From contig JABABQ010000068.1 in NCBI GenBank assembly GCA_014238155.1, positions 62,001 through 126,000 on the forward strand: a stretch of DNA of 64,000 nucleotides, in the 5' to 3' direction. Positions 18,261 to 27,886 of this stretch are shown in pieces (position 1 is the stretch's first letter; every line of letters begins with the position of its first letter). Both the position numbers and the translations under genes were made by a program. A model generated the notes under the pieces. That model was not told the origin of the DNA and searched no databases. It saw nothing but the letters and a program-made list of their open reading frames with translations. Source of the stretch: Rhizobiaceae bacterium. Lineage in GTDB: Bacteria; Pseudomonadota; Alphaproteobacteria; Rhizobiales; Rhizobiaceae.

Positions 18261-19445
18261 ATGACCGTATCCGGACAGCCAATTTCAAAATATGACACGT
18301 CGATGCCACGGGTTATCTCGGGAGCAGTTTTTTTCCTGGTGGCGTTATTGGTCATGCTGTCCATAGACGTATCCTGGGTGGCCGAGACCTTGGGTTATCA
18401 AAAAAGGGTTGATGCGCGCGTTCCCACATTCTTCATTCGCATAGTTTTTCTGATTGCAGTGCTGGCCGGTGCCTTGATCAGTTTCACCAGCCTGTCTTAC
18501 TATAAACGCAATCGCGTCAAGTTGGCTCCGTGGCTGTTTCTGTCCATCGGGCTGGCATTTTTCTTGATCTACGTGATCATTCCGATTTTTCAATCGATCT
18601 CCTATTCTTTCACCAAATGGAACGGCCTTTATGACGTCACCGGGACGTGGACCGGAGAATGGGTTGGCTTTTACAACTATCGGCTGTTGCTGGACGATCC
18701 CAACTTCTACACGTCGCTGGCCAACAATGTTCTGTGGCTCATATTGTTCATGCTGGCCATTCCCATCGGGCTTGGAATTGCACTGTTTTTAAACCAGACC
18801 GTCACCGGTATCCGCCTTTACAAGTCGATGTTCTTCTTTCCCTTCGTGATTTCTCAGGTAGTGGTCGGGTTGATATTTTCCTGGGCCTATAATCCGGAAT
18901 TCGGTCTGCTGAGCGAAATCTGGGGCTGGTTCTTCTGTGAGCAGAAACTCAACATTGTCGGCAATCTGACGACATCATGTTCCATTGATCCGCCTTCCAT
19001 TCTCGGCGAGGCCAAATATGCAACCTACGGCATCATTGCCGCGGGCCTGTGGCCGCAGATCGCCTATTGCATGATTCTCTATCTCACCGGCCTGAACAAT
19101 GTTTCGCCAGATCAGGTTGAAGCGGGGCGATTGGACGGTGCCAAGGGCTGGAAAATGCTGCGGCATGTCATTTTGCCTCAACTGCGCCCGGCGACATTCA
19201 TCGCAATCGTGGTGACGGTTATCGGTGCCCTGCGCTCCTTCGATATGATCGCGACCATGACTCAGGGGGGGCCCTTCGGCTCCACCAATGTGCTGGCTTA
19301 CTACATGTATGACCAAGCTGTTGGCGAAGGCGTTGGTCGCTATGGCTATGGATCGTCCATCGCAACGGTGCTGTTTTTCATCATGCTGATCTACATCAGC
19401 TACTTCTTATGGCGCATGTATCAAGACGAAAAGACGGAGCACTGA
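18261..19445 (+). CDS. Sugar ABC transporter permease (MalF/UgpA type)
   Basis: 394 residues from the ATG at 18261; a TTG at 18234 is in frame but less likely. The core has the binding-protein-dependent permease EAA loop (EAGRLDGAKGWKMLRHVILP) near the C-terminus, which contacts the ATPase. Compared with the usual roughly 300 residues there is an N-terminal extension of about 95 residues, with two extra membrane segments (ISGAVFFLVALLVML and IVFLIAVLAGALISF) ahead of the normal first helix (LFLSIGLAFFLIYVIIPIF). It forms the channel with the next gene product in the inner membrane. The next gene starts two bases after its stop codon. Confidence 0.93.
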   Translation: MTVSGQPISKYDTSMPRVISGAVFFLVALLVMLSIDVSWVAETLGYQKRVDARVPTFFIRIVFLIAVLAGALISFTSLSYYKRNRVKLAPWLFLSIGLAFFLIYVIIPIFQSISYSFTKWNGLYDVTGTWTGEWVGFYNYRLLLDDPNFYTSLANNVLWLILFMLAIPIGLGIALFLNQTVTGIRLYKSMFFFPFVISQVVVGLIFSWAYNPEFGLLSEIWGWFFCEQKLNIVGNLTTSCSIDPPSILGEAKYATYGIIAAGLWPQIAYCMILYLTGLNNVSPDQVEAGRLDGAKGWKMLRHVILPQLRPATFIAIVVTVIGALRSFDMIATMTQGGPFGSTNVLAYYMYDQAVGEGVGRYGYGSSIATVLFFIMLIYISYFLWRMYQDEKTEH

Positions 19446-19446
19446 T

Positions 19447-20298
19447 ATGTTTCCAGCACCGATCGAAAAGTCGACATCAGCTGTTCAGACAGCTTATAAA
19501 GTGGCCCTGCCAGTGGCCTTGCTGCTTTGGCTGCTACCGCTGATCGCAATCTTTTTGACGTCAATTCGTCCAGCGATAGACATCAACACAGGCAACGTCT
19601 TCGGCATTCCCAGCGAGTTCAATCTGATCGAGAATTATTCAGCTGTCTTTCAGCAGACCGATGCATTTCGCTATATGGTCAACACGTTGATCATCACCTT
19701 GCCGACCATGATCATATCAGTTGGTCTGGCCTGTCTGACTGGTTACGCGCTGGCGATTTACAAATTCAAATCGGCGCTGCCTATTTTCTTCATCTTTGTC
19801 GCCGGTAACTTCGTTCCTTTCCAGATCCTCATGCTTCCTGTTATCGACCTGTCCAACAGATTGGATATTTACAATACCGTTCCCGGTCTGGTGATGTTTC
19901 ACGCTGCCTTCCAGACAGGATTTTGCACGTTGTTCATGCGCAATTTCATGAAGGCCCTGCCGTTTGAATTGATTGAATCTGCCCGCATTGAGGGTGTCGG
20001 TGAATTCAGGATTTTCTGGCATCTGGTCTTACCGCTGGTTCGCCCGGCCATCGCCGCGCTGGCAGTGCTGATCTTCACCTTCATCTGGAACGATTTTTTC
20101 TGGGCCACCGTGATGATTCAGGATGATGCATCCCTGCCAATAACGGTTGGAGTTCGTTCGTTGAATGGAGAATTTGTTCAGCAATGGCAGCTCATTTCCG
20201 CCGCATCGCTTCTGGCTGCCGTACCACCAGTCATCATGTTCTTTCTTATGCAAAAACACTTCATCGCCGGGCTGACGCTTGGTGCGACGAAGGGATAG
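19447..20298 (+). CDS. Sugar ABC transporter permease (MalG/UgpE type)
   Basis: 283 residues with six predicted membrane helices. The EAA motif is ESARIEGVGEFRIFWHLVLPL, followed by PAIAALAVLIFTFIWNDFFW. It pairs with the upstream permease as the heterodimeric membrane channel of a carbohydrate importer. The ATG lies directly after the upstream stop (TGATATG). Nine bases separate its stop from the alpha-galactosidase start, indicating one transcript from binding protein through galactosidase. Confidence 0.95.
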   Translation: MFPAPIEKSTSAVQTAYKVALPVALLLWLLPLIAIFLTSIRPAIDINTGNVFGIPSEFNLIENYSAVFQQTDAFRYMVNTLIITLPTMIISVGLACLTGYALAIYKFKSALPIFFIFVAGNFVPFQILMLPVIDLSNRLDIYNTVPGLVMFHAAFQTGFCTLFMRNFMKALPFELIESARIEGVGEFRIFWHLVLPLVRPAIAALAVLIFTFIWNDFFWATVMIQDDASLPITVGVRSLNGEFVQQWQLISAASLLAAVPPVIMFFLMQKHFIAGLTLGATKG

Positions 20299-20306
20299 AG
20301 GCCCAA

Positions 20307-22472
20307 TTGGGCGCTTTACATACCCACCGTCTTGACACGTTGGCGACGACAATACTGTTTAGTTGGACCGATGGTGTTCCCGAAATCATATATTTCGGAT
20401 CACCAATCACCGCAGATATTGATGTCGAATTGTTTGCCCGTTCGCGCGCGCGCCCTCAGGGCCATGCAACGCTGGACGATAGTGCACCTGTTTCCATGCA
20501 ACCCGAATTGTCTCGCGGATTTATGGGACATCCCGGACTCATCGCCCATCGCAGCAATATCCACCCAGAAGACGGAGCGGGTGGGGCGGCATGGGCAGGA
20601 CTTTTCCTGTTTTCAGAGCAACGCGACATTCCCAATGGCGTTGTGTTTGTATGTCTCGACAAACACCGGGAGCTGGCGCTGGAAATTACCTGTACTCTGT
20701 GTCCGGTATCGAGTGTAGCGGTATTCAAGTCGCGCGTGACCAACCAAGGCAACAACCATTGCTTAATTGACTGGCTGAGCGCGCCCGTTTTGCCAGTTCC
20801 ACAAGCGCTATGTGAATATATGCATTTTCATGGCCGCTGGTGCGCGGAATTTGCAATCGACCGCCGCGCGATACCAACGGGTCTGGTGAAATCGGAAAAC
20901 CGGCGTGGAAGAACCAGCCACGAGGCATTCCCGGGAACCATCTTGCTCACCCCTACCACTGATGAAAGTGCCGGCAAGTGCCTGGGTGTACATTTGGGCT
21001 GGAGCGGCAATCACCGCATGGTTCTGGAGCGTCTGACAACCGGCGAGTGCCAGTTGCAAATGGGCGTGCTTCACTTTTCCCAGGAAGGCGATCTGCCGCC
21101 GGGAGAAAGTCTTGATACTCCCGAATTATTTATTGCTCAGTCCGATTTGGGATTGAACGCGATGAGTCAAAAATTCCACACCTATATACGGCACAATATT
21201 CTCAAGTTTCCTGCGCCACAAAAACCCAGGCCCGTAACGGTCAACACGTGGGAGGCCCTTTACTTTGACCACGATCTGGATCGGCTAAAGGCACTCGCTG
21301 GTGCTGCAGCTGACATTGGTACAGAACGCTATGTGCTCGACGACGGCTGGTTCAAGGGACGAAACGACGACACCACATCACTGGGTGACTGGTATCCGGA
21401 CGCAAAAAAATATCCAAACGGACTGCACCCGATTGTCGACTTTGTGATTGATGAAACGGGCATGGAATTTGGCCTTTGGGTTGAGCCTGAAATGATCAAT
21501 CCAGACAGCGATTTATACCGACAGCACCCGGACTGGGTATTGAAACTCGATCCTTACCCTGTGATGACCGGGCGCAATCAGCTGGTTTTGGATCTGACGA
21601 ATTCCGAAGTCCATGACTATCTGTTTGACCGCATCGGTAGCCTGCTGAATGAATATCGTATTTCCTATTTGAAATGGGACATGAATCGAGACCTTGTGCT
21701 GCCTGGCGACCGCTCTGGCAATGCGGCAGCACATCGGCAAACAATGGAATTGTACAGACTGATTGATCGCCTGCGCTCGAGTTTTCCAAAAGTAGAAATC
21801 GAAAGCTGCGCCTCGGGCGGGGGTCGCATCGATTATGAAATACTGAAGCGCACCCATCGATTCTGGACCAGCGATTCCAACGATGCTGTAGAAAGAACAC
21901 GCATCCAAACTGGTTTTTCCTACTTCTTTCCTCCTGAAGTCATGGGCTCGCATATCGGTCCTGCGTGGTGTCATACGTCCGGTCGTGGCTTCCATCCAAA
22001 CTTTCGAGCCCTGGTCGCCGGTTATGGTCACATGGGCTTTGAGCTTGATTTGACAAAAGTGGATGAGACCGACACCGCCATATTCAAGGACGCGGTCCAA
22101 CGCTACAAGGCCAGTCGGCAATTGTGGCACAGCGGAGAATTCCATCGCATCTTGACGGTCGACAACAATCTGACGGGCGCCGCCACAATCAGCCAGGATC
22201 AAGCCTCCGCCCGAATCGTGATGATGCAGATAGATCGTCCGCGTTCGATCGTCCCACCAACCATCGCGGTTCCAGGTCTTGATCCCGACAAACAATACCG
22301 TGTGATGCTGGAAAGTCCTGTCGATGCAGCGGGCCGGGCCAGCCGCTGGTTTGACAATCCGTTGATGGATGATGGATTTGTGATGCGTGGTTCGGTAATC
22401 GGATCAGCTGGTATTCAGTTGCCAGCCCTGTATGCGCAATCCGGCGTCGCGCTCGCGCTGGAGGCTGTGTGA
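20307..22472 (+). CDS. Glycoside hydrolase family 36 alpha-galactosidase
   Basis: 721 residues, the normal length of tetrameric GH36 enzymes. Motifs are YVLDDGWFKGRNDD, LKWDMNRD (nucleophile Asp), ESCASGGGRIDYEIL and WTSDSNDAVER (acid/base Asp), in the correct order, after a beta-sandwich N-terminal domain. I place the start at a TTG at 20307, preceded by AGAGG six to ten bases upstream and nine bases after the permease stop. The in-frame ATG at 20184 lies inside the permease gene and would add 41 residues unlike the family. It hydrolyses alpha-1,6-linked galactose from melibiose or raffinose-type sugars. No signal peptide is seen, so it acts after import. Confidence 0.93.
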   Translation: MGALHTHRLDTLATTILFSWTDGVPEIIYFGSPITADIDVELFARSRARPQGHATLDDSAPVSMQPELSRGFMGHPGLIAHRSNIHPEDGAGGAAWAGLFLFSEQRDIPNGVVFVCLDKHRELALEITCTLCPVSSVAVFKSRVTNQGNNHCLIDWLSAPVLPVPQALCEYMHFHGRWCAEFAIDRRAIPTGLVKSENRRGRTSHEAFPGTILLTPTTDESAGKCLGVHLGWSGNHRMVLERLTTGECQLQMGVLHFSQEGDLPPGESLDTPELFIAQSDLGLNAMSQKFHTYIRHNILKFPAPQKPRPVTVNTWEALYFDHDLDRLKALAGAAADIGTERYVLDDGWFKGRNDDTTSLGDWYPDAKKYPNGLHPIVDFVIDETGMEFGLWVEPEMINPDSDLYRQHPDWVLKLDPYPVMTGRNQLVLDLTNSEVHDYLFDRIGSLLNEYRISYLKWDMNRDLVLPGDRSGNAAAHRQTMELYRLIDRLRSSFPKVEIESCASGGGRIDYEILKRTHRFWTSDSNDAVERTRIQTGFSYFFPPEVMGSHIGPAWCHTSGRGFHPNFRALVAGYGHMGFELDLTKVDETDTAIFKDAVQRYKASRQLWHSGEFHRILTVDNNLTGAATISQDQASARIVMMQIDRPRSIVPPTIAVPGLDPDKQYRVMLESPVDAAGRASRWFDNPLMDDGFVMRGSVIGSAGIQLPALYAQSGVALALEAV

Positions 22473-23404
22473 TGGTGTCAACAAAGTGGACGACCGCTGG
22501 GCTAATCGCGCTTGACTGGGGCACGACAAATGTCCGACTGGCATTGCTCAGTTCAGATGGGTCGATTGTTGATGAACGCCGTGGCCAAAGTGGTGTCGGA
22601 ACCTTTTCGAGAGCTGAATTTGAAAATCATTTTGATGAACTCACCAAGGGCTGGCCGCTGGTCCCGGCAATCGCAGCAGGCATGGTGGGAAGCCGCCAGG
22701 GCTGGCGTGAAGCCCAATATCTGGCCTGCCCCGCCTCAACAGATGATCTGGTACAAAGTCTACATCATTTCTGCCACAACGGGCGCTCAGTCACCGTCGT
22801 ACCAGGATTGACCCTGGCTGACGGTCAGCGGTTGGATGTAATGCGCGGCGAAGAAAGCCAGATTGCCGGATTTCTTACTCAAAAGCCCAATTATTCCGGC
22901 ACCATATTAATGCCCGGCACCCACAGCAAATGGGTGCGCATCAGTGATGGCACCGTTGTCAATTTTCAGACTTACATGACGGGAGAAGTGTTTGAAGCAC
23001 TGAGTGAGCATACGATTTTGCGCCATTCAATGTCCAAACCAACTGGAGAAACAGGCCATTTCTTCGCAAAGGTTAAACAACTCGCCAACCAATCAACTTC
23101 TCTTGAGGGGACATTATTTGGATTGCGGGCGCGCCATTTACTCACCGACTGCAACACCGGCGAACTACATCAGGAACTGTCGGCGCTGCTGATTTTATCT
23201 GAGCTAAGCGCCGGGCAAAGAGATGGTTTTCACCTGGGCGACAATGTCATTCTCATCGGCAGCGAGGGACTGACCGATTTATACAAGGGCGCACTGAACG
23301 CCTTGAACAAAGATGCAACCTGCATCCGGGGGTCCGGCCTTGTCTGGCCGGCGCTGTTTGAACTGGCATGCAAATCCAAACTGATAACAGGAACAAAAGC
23401 ATGA
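22472..23404 (+). CDS. dgoK: 2-dehydro-3-deoxygalactonokinase
   Basis: 310 residues. The N-terminus IALDWGTTNVRLALLSSDG is the sugar-kinase ATPase phosphate-binding motif of DgoK, and the remainder (PAIAAGMVGSRQGWREA, PGTHSKWVRI, MTGEVFEALSEHTIL) matches this family. It phosphorylates 2-keto-3-deoxygalactonate to KDPGal in the DeLey-Doudoroff route. The ATG shares its A with the galactosidase stop (a GTG three bases earlier is also possible), and the 3' end overlaps dgoA by four bases. Galactose dehydrogenase and galactonate dehydratase (dgoD) are not in the window, so those steps must be encoded elsewhere. Confidence 0.93.
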   Translation: MVSTKWTTAGLIALDWGTTNVRLALLSSDGSIVDERRGQSGVGTFSRAEFENHFDELTKGWPLVPAIAAGMVGSRQGWREAQYLACPASTDDLVQSLHHFCHNGRSVTVVPGLTLADGQRLDVMRGEESQIAGFLTQKPNYSGTILMPGTHSKWVRISDGTVVNFQTYMTGEVFEALSEHTILRHSMSKPTGETGHFFAKVKQLANQSTSLEGTLFGLRARHLLTDCNTGELHQELSALLILSELSAGQRDGFHLGDNVILIGSEGLTDLYKGALNALNKDATCIRGSGLVWPALFELACKSKLITGTKA

Positions 23405-24024
23405 AACGCCAAATTGAAGGTCACCGCCCACTCGTCGCGATTTTGAGAGGTGTCCAACCATTTGAAGTTGAAGAAATCGGGCAAGCCCTGATTGATGCCG
23501 GATTCGGCATTATTGAAGTCCCTTTGAACTCTCCCGATCCCCTGCAAAGTATCGCGCTTCTGGCGCGCGAGTTTGGCGACGATGCAATCATCGGAGCCGG
23601 AACTGTCCTGACGCCTGATCAGGTCGATCAGGTTATGGACGCTGGCGGTCGCCTGATTGTTTCACCCAACATGGATATCAATGTCATTTCACAAACCAGA
23701 AAACGCAACGGATTATCATATCCTGGCGTCTTTACGGCGACCGAAGCCTTCGCCGCCATCAATGCTGGCGCTCATGCATTGAAATTCTTCCCCGCCAGCC
23801 TGCATGGCCCAGATGGCATCAAGGCAATAAAAGCTGTTCTCCCGGAAAATATGCCTGTGCTGGCTGTAGGAGGAGTTTCAATCCCGACAATTGGTGCGTG
23901 GTTGGAAGCTGGATGTGACGGATTTGGCATCGGTTCCAACGTCTATAAGGTTGGTTGGAACGCGCAAAAAATAGGCCAGCAAGCTGCCGCTTTTATCGAA
24001 GCGTATGATAAGGCTGACACCTGA
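23401..24024 (+). CDS. dgoA: 2-dehydro-3-deoxy-6-phosphogalactonate aldolase
   Basis: 207 residues, a class I aldolase of the KDPG/KDPGal family. Motifs are VAILRGVQPFEVEEIG (Glu/Arg near the active site), IEVPLNSPDP, IGAGTVLTPDQVDQV and HALKFFPAS, in which Lys forms the Schiff base. It cleaves KDPGal to pyruvate and glyceraldehyde 3-phosphate. The ATG overlaps the dgoK stop (ATGA), completing a binding protein-permease-permease-galactosidase-kinase-aldolase operon. The IEVPLNSP form is typical of DgoA rather than Eda; some members also act on KDPG, which would matter because no eda lies beside edd here. Confidence 0.93.
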   Translation: MKRQIEGHRPLVAILRGVQPFEVEEIGQALIDAGFGIIEVPLNSPDPLQSIALLAREFGDDAIIGAGTVLTPDQVDQVMDAGGRLIVSPNMDINVISQTRKRNGLSYPGVFTATEAFAAINAGAHALKFFPASLHGPDGIKAIKAVLPENMPVLAVGGVSIPTIGAWLEAGCDGFGIGSNVYKVGWNAQKIGQQAAAFIEAYDKADT

Positions 24025-24050
24025 GAAGACTGACCTGCCGTCCGGATTGA

Positions 24051-24590
24051 TCAGATCACGCTATAGCCGATTTCAGCACTGGCTTTCTCAATCCAATGCC
24101 AGAAACTGCGCACCAGGCTGGTGAATACATAAAGATCAAAACTGTTTTCACCAACGCGGTAAATGGTCAGCCCAATTTCATGGTGATGGCTCATCTGAGT
24201 CGTACCAATTGGAAAGGCCGTCACATCAAAATCCAGTGCAATACCAGAGGCCAAAACCCAAGTCGCCTTCTCGCCACTGATCGACACGACCACCCGAGCG
24301 TGTGTAAGGCCGGTCACCGCTCCAAGCTCTGCACCAATTTTCTTGCGGAGCTTTTCTTCAAGACCTTCGCTTTGATCATCAATCAACCAGCGTCCCGGGC
24401 CGGTGGGCATGACATTGCGCTTGCCACGAGTTTGCTTGATCTGTTTCTCAACCTCCCCAACACTGTCCGGCCAGGCCTGAACCTGCACCAGTGAATCGCA
24501 AAGTCGTTCCGACAGGATCACCTTATCGGATCCGCTGCGCGGCATTGCCAGCTCGTGCAAAGGCGAGAGTTTTTCTGCCAGATCAGCCAC
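24051..24590 (-). CDS. soxG: Sarcosine oxidase gamma subunit
   Basis: 179 residues, last gene of the soxB-soxD-soxA-soxG set. The sequence has the SoxG features RVSLSERLCDSLVQVQAWP-like (ILSERLCDSLVQVQAWP), TGPGRWLIDD, and THARVVVSISG followed by a C-terminal FDLYVFTSLVRSFWHWIEKA. Its start overlaps soxA by eight bases, so translation is coupled. In the tetrameric enzyme the gamma subunit packs against alpha and the GcvT-like part, with no catalytic residues known. Confidence 0.93.
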   Translation of the reverse strand: MADLAEKLSPLHELAMPRSGSDKVILSERLCDSLVQVQAWPDSVGEVEKQIKQTRGKRNVMPTGPGRWLIDDQSEGLEEKLRKKIGAELGAVTGLTHARVVVSISGEKATWVLASGIALDFDVTAFPIGTTQMSHHHEIGLTIYRVGENSFDLYVFTSLVRSFWHWIEKASAEIGYSVI

Positions 24591-27500
24591 GCATTCTTCC
24601 TCCTTCAGGGTCCACCATATGATGACTTATCACTTCAACAGCAACATGCGCATTGCGAACCGGGTTGGTTGCAAAAAGCTTTTCACCATGCCGTTTATAT
24701 CCTCCTTCAAGCAGGGCCAGCGATATATAACTGCCCAGTTCTGGAGAGAAACACGTGGAGGTTGTATGTCCTTGACTGCCTCCCGGCTGGACCTTTGATC
24801 CTGCAACCAGATGAGAGCCACCGCGAATCCGCTGACCATCCAATGACTTGACAGCCACTAATTGCAGGCGGTCTTCCTTGCCGAATGTTTCGCGCTGCAA
24901 TAGCACCGACCCGACGAAATTCTTCTTGCTGGAAACCATACCACTGAGACCCAGGTCATGAGGTGTCGTGCGGCCATTCAATTCCGGGCCCGCCACGTGG
25001 CCCTTTTCAATCCTCAGGGTGGACAGGGCTTCCAGACCATAGGGGACGACATTAAATTTCTCACCAGCGCTCATCAGCGCATGCCAAAGCGCCGACCCCC
25101 AATGGGCTCCACAATAAACTTCGAATGCAAGTTCGCCAGAAAACGACAAACGCGCAATCTTCACGGGAATATCACCGATAACACCGTCCACAATCCCCAT
25201 GAAGGGCAATCCCTTATCGGTGACTTCACACTTCTTCACGCAGGCCTTCAGCAAATCACGGGACTTCGGACCTGCTACCGCAACACCAGCCCATTCATCC
25301 GACACCGAAGCCAATGCAACCTTGAGGTCTGGCCAGACAAAATCGCGATAATATTCCAGATGTTCCATGACACGCCCGGCACCCGCCGTCGTGGTCGTCA
25401 TCAGGTAACGATGTTCGTCCAGCCGCCACGTGGTTCCGTCATCAAACAGGAATCCATCTTCACGCAGCATCAATCCATACCGCGCTTTGCCGACAGGAAG
25501 TTTGGCAAATCCGTTGGAATAAACACGATTGAGGAATTCAGCCGCATCCGGGCCTTGAACATCAATCTTGCCAAGCGTTGAAACATCCACCAGACCAGCT
25601 CCGGCACGAACTGCCCTGGTTTCACGAATGTAGGCCTGTTCCACGGTTTCGCCCGGCAAATTATACGTTTCCGGCCTCATCCAGGGTCCATTGGCGTACA
25701 TATTGGCGCCCAAATCGACATGAATATCATGCATTGGAGTCAGACGCTCAGCCGCCAGGTGCCCGTATTTCTCACCGGCAATAGCGCCCATGGCAACTGG
25801 TGTGTATGGCGGGCGAAAGCGTGTAGTTCCCGTATCAGCGATCGGTTTGTTGCTGGCCGCGGCCATGATCGCAAGACCCGTAACATTTGAGGTTTTACCC
25901 TGATCTGTTGCCATGCCCAAAGTGGTATACCGCTTCAGATGTTCAACAGAAACAAACCCCTCACGATGTGCCAAACGAACGTCTTCAGCCGTTACATCAT
26001 GTTGCAAATCAACGAAGGATTTGCCACCGCTGTTAATTTCAAACACCGGCGCCGGGGCATAGTCGATTTCGTCACCGTCAATATCGGGACCGGACCCAGC
26101 CTTGGCAGCCTGTTTAGGTATTGTAACCCCGATATCGGCCAAAGCCTTCAGCGCCGCTTCTTCACCTGACCGGAACGCCCGGGTCAAACCAAACTCGCCC
26201 GCCATGGCCCCTGCACCATGCCACTTTTGCAAAGGTTCTCCGGGGAGGAACGCCTGAAGCTCAGCATCCCAGGTCGGTTTGCCGCCCTGTTGAGATGTCA
26301 GGTGAAATGCCGGTGACCAGCCGCCGGATACAGCTACACAGTCACATGCAATGGATTTGCTGTCGTCACCAAGTTCACCGGTCAACTCGTTATAATTTGC
26401 AATAACGATCCCGCTGACGCCACGCATTCCTTTGACAGATTTAATCGCCGAACCGCTGTGAATGGTTGCCCGACACTCCTCGCCGATCGATCTGATGGAT
26501 GGCTCAATGTCGGCACGCACATCAACTATGGCGGTTACGATAACTCCCGCCTTTGCCATGTCCCGCGCAGCCAGCCAGCCGGTATCATTGTTTGTGAATA
26601 CTGCGACTGCTCTGCCCGGCGCAGTTCCAAACTCAATTGCATAACGTCTGGCAGAATCTGCCAGCATTATTCCGGGGCGATCGTTGCCTGCAAAGACCAT
26701 GGGGCGCTCAAGTGCTCCGGTCGCAATGACTGCAGATCTAGCCCGGATATTCCAGGCACGCTGACGCGGTGAAGTCTTATCCTTGTGGGACAGATGATCA
26801 GTGACCCGTTCGACGGCGAAGAAAGTGTTATCATCAAAATAGCTTTGGACCGTGGTGCGGGTAAGGACACAAACATTGTCCATTGCAGATAGTTCCGAAA
26901 TCTGATCAGCACTCCAGTCACGGGCAGGTTCCCCATCGATAAAATCTGGGGTGCTAACAAGCGCACCACCGGCCCTCGCCGATTCTTCGCAAACAATGAT
27001 GCGGGCGCCGGACGCGGCTGCACGGCGAGCAGCAGACAGACCGGCGGCGCCGGAACCAACCACCAAAACGTCGCAAAACGCATTCATCCGCGCATAATGA
27101 TCTGGATCGGGAATAGTCGTTCCCCGGCCAAGTCCGGCGGCTCGGCGGATTAATTGCTCACACAGCCACCAGAACCGGGTTGCCTTGTGACCCTGCAAGG
27201 CGGGGCCCATAAATGTCTTGTAGTAAAACCCGGCGCTGAACGCCTTGCCTGCCAGTTGGTTAACCGCCATCAAGTCAAAATTGACCGATGGCCACCGATT
27301 TTGAGAACGGGCCACCAGGCCTTCGTAAAGTTCCACTTCTGTGGCGCGTATGTTAGGCTCTGTTCGCCCGCCACTGTGCAGAGTTATCAGAGCATTTGGC
27401 TCTTCTGATCCAGCGGTGAATACGCCCCGCGGCCGATGATATTTGAAGGATCGTGCAATGATCGAAACACCATTGGCAAGCAATGCAGACGCCAGTGTGT

Positions 27501-27606
27501 CGCCCTCCAATCCTCGATAGTTCTTTCCGTCAAATGAGAATGAGATGGCGTTGTCTGACAGGTTTGCACCCACTCCGTCACGCAGATTTAATCGAAATCC
27601 GCTCAT
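24583..27606 (-). CDS. soxA: Sarcosine oxidase alpha subunit
   Basis: 1007 residues, the usual alpha subunit length. N-terminal part: a 2Fe-2S-ferredoxin-like fold segment (ISFSFDGKNYRGLEGDTLASAL) that lacks the iron-sulfur Cys set, as usual here, then the NAD(P)-binding motif VVGSGAAGLSAARRAAASG near residue 180. C-terminal about 400 residues: a GcvT-like tetrahydrofolate-binding domain (RVYSNGFAKLPVGKARYGLM, GLEALSTLRIEKGHV). With beta, gamma and delta it oxidises sarcosine to glycine, passing formaldehyde to tetrahydrofolate. The start overlaps soxD by four bases. It follows choline/betaine demethylation, consistent with the GbdR-like regulator beside the operon. Confidence 0.97.
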   Translation of the reverse strand: MSGFRLNLRDGVGANLSDNAISFSFDGKNYRGLEGDTLASALLANGVSIIARSFKYHRPRGVFTAGSEEPNALITLHSGGRTEPNIRATEVELYEGLVARSQNRWPSVNFDLMAVNQLAGKAFSAGFYYKTFMGPALQGHKATRFWWLCEQLIRRAAGLGRGTTIPDPDHYARMNAFCDVLVVGSGAAGLSAARRAAASGARIIVCEESARAGGALVSTPDFIDGEPARDWSADQISELSAMDNVCVLTRTTVQSYFDDNTFFAVERVTDHLSHKDKTSPRQRAWNIRARSAVIATGALERPMVFAGNDRPGIMLADSARRYAIEFGTAPGRAVAVFTNNDTGWLAARDMAKAGVIVTAIVDVRADIEPSIRSIGEECRATIHSGSAIKSVKGMRGVSGIVIANYNELTGELGDDSKSIACDCVAVSGGWSPAFHLTSQQGGKPTWDAELQAFLPGEPLQKWHGAGAMAGEFGLTRAFRSGEEAALKALADIGVTIPKQAAKAGSGPDIDGDEIDYAPAPVFEINSGGKSFVDLQHDVTAEDVRLAHREGFVSVEHLKRYTTLGMATDQGKTSNVTGLAIMAAASNKPIADTGTTRFRPPYTPVAMGAIAGEKYGHLAAERLTPMHDIHVDLGANMYANGPWMRPETYNLPGETVEQAYIRETRAVRAGAGLVDVSTLGKIDVQGPDAAEFLNRVYSNGFAKLPVGKARYGLMLREDGFLFDDGTTWRLDEHRYLMTTTTAGAGRVMEHLEYYRDFVWPDLKVALASVSDEWAGVAVAGPKSRDLLKACVKKCEVTDKGLPFMGIVDGVIGDIPVKIARLSFSGELAFEVYCGAHWGSALWHALMSAGEKFNVVPYGLEALSTLRIEKGHVAGPELNGRTTPHDLGLSGMVSSKKNFVGSVLLQRETFGKEDRLQLVAVKSLDGQRIRGGSHLVAGSKVQPGGSQGHTTSTCFSPELGSYISLALLEGGYKRHGEKLFATNPVRNAHVAVEVISHHMVDPEGGRMRG

Positions 27607-27875
27607 TTTAGCTGCTCCGCAAAGGGACCAACTGGTTCGCAGGAAACAACATCATGCGTAATTGTATTGCGTTCGACGATAATGTGGGTGCGACAGCCGG
27701 ACGTGTGGTTCCACAACTCGCGGTGCAGCCCGTCTGGATTGGTGCGATCATAAATATAAGCGTTGTGGTCGTCGATCGATGTGTTGTCCAGTACAGGACG
27801 AACCGCCGAGGCATCGCCACGATAGGTGAACTCCTGATGATCGCGGGGGCCACAATACGGGCAGGTTAATCTCAT
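27603..27875 (-). CDS. soxD: Sarcosine oxidase delta subunit (zinc-binding)
   Basis: 90 residues. CPYCGPRDHQEF at the N-terminus with a later His cluster gives the Cys-x-x-Cys/His zinc site of SoxD, and the C-terminal TRNTITHDVV-like segment (ERNTITHDVVSCEPVG) matches the family. It is a structural subunit of the heterotetramer. The ATG lies 11 bases after soxB and its end overlaps soxA. Confidence 0.96.
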   Translation of the reverse strand: MRLTCPYCGPRDHQEFTYRGDASAVRPVLDNTSIDDHNAYIYDRTNPDGLHRELWNHTSGCRTHIIVERNTITHDVVSCEPVGPFAEQLK

Positions 27876-27886
27876 CGTCTGCGCTC

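Noticed and set aside
20184-20306. Extended start for the alpha-galactosidase
   Set aside because: It lies inside the permease gene; a TTG with AGAGG upstream nine bases after the permease stop fits the operon and family length.
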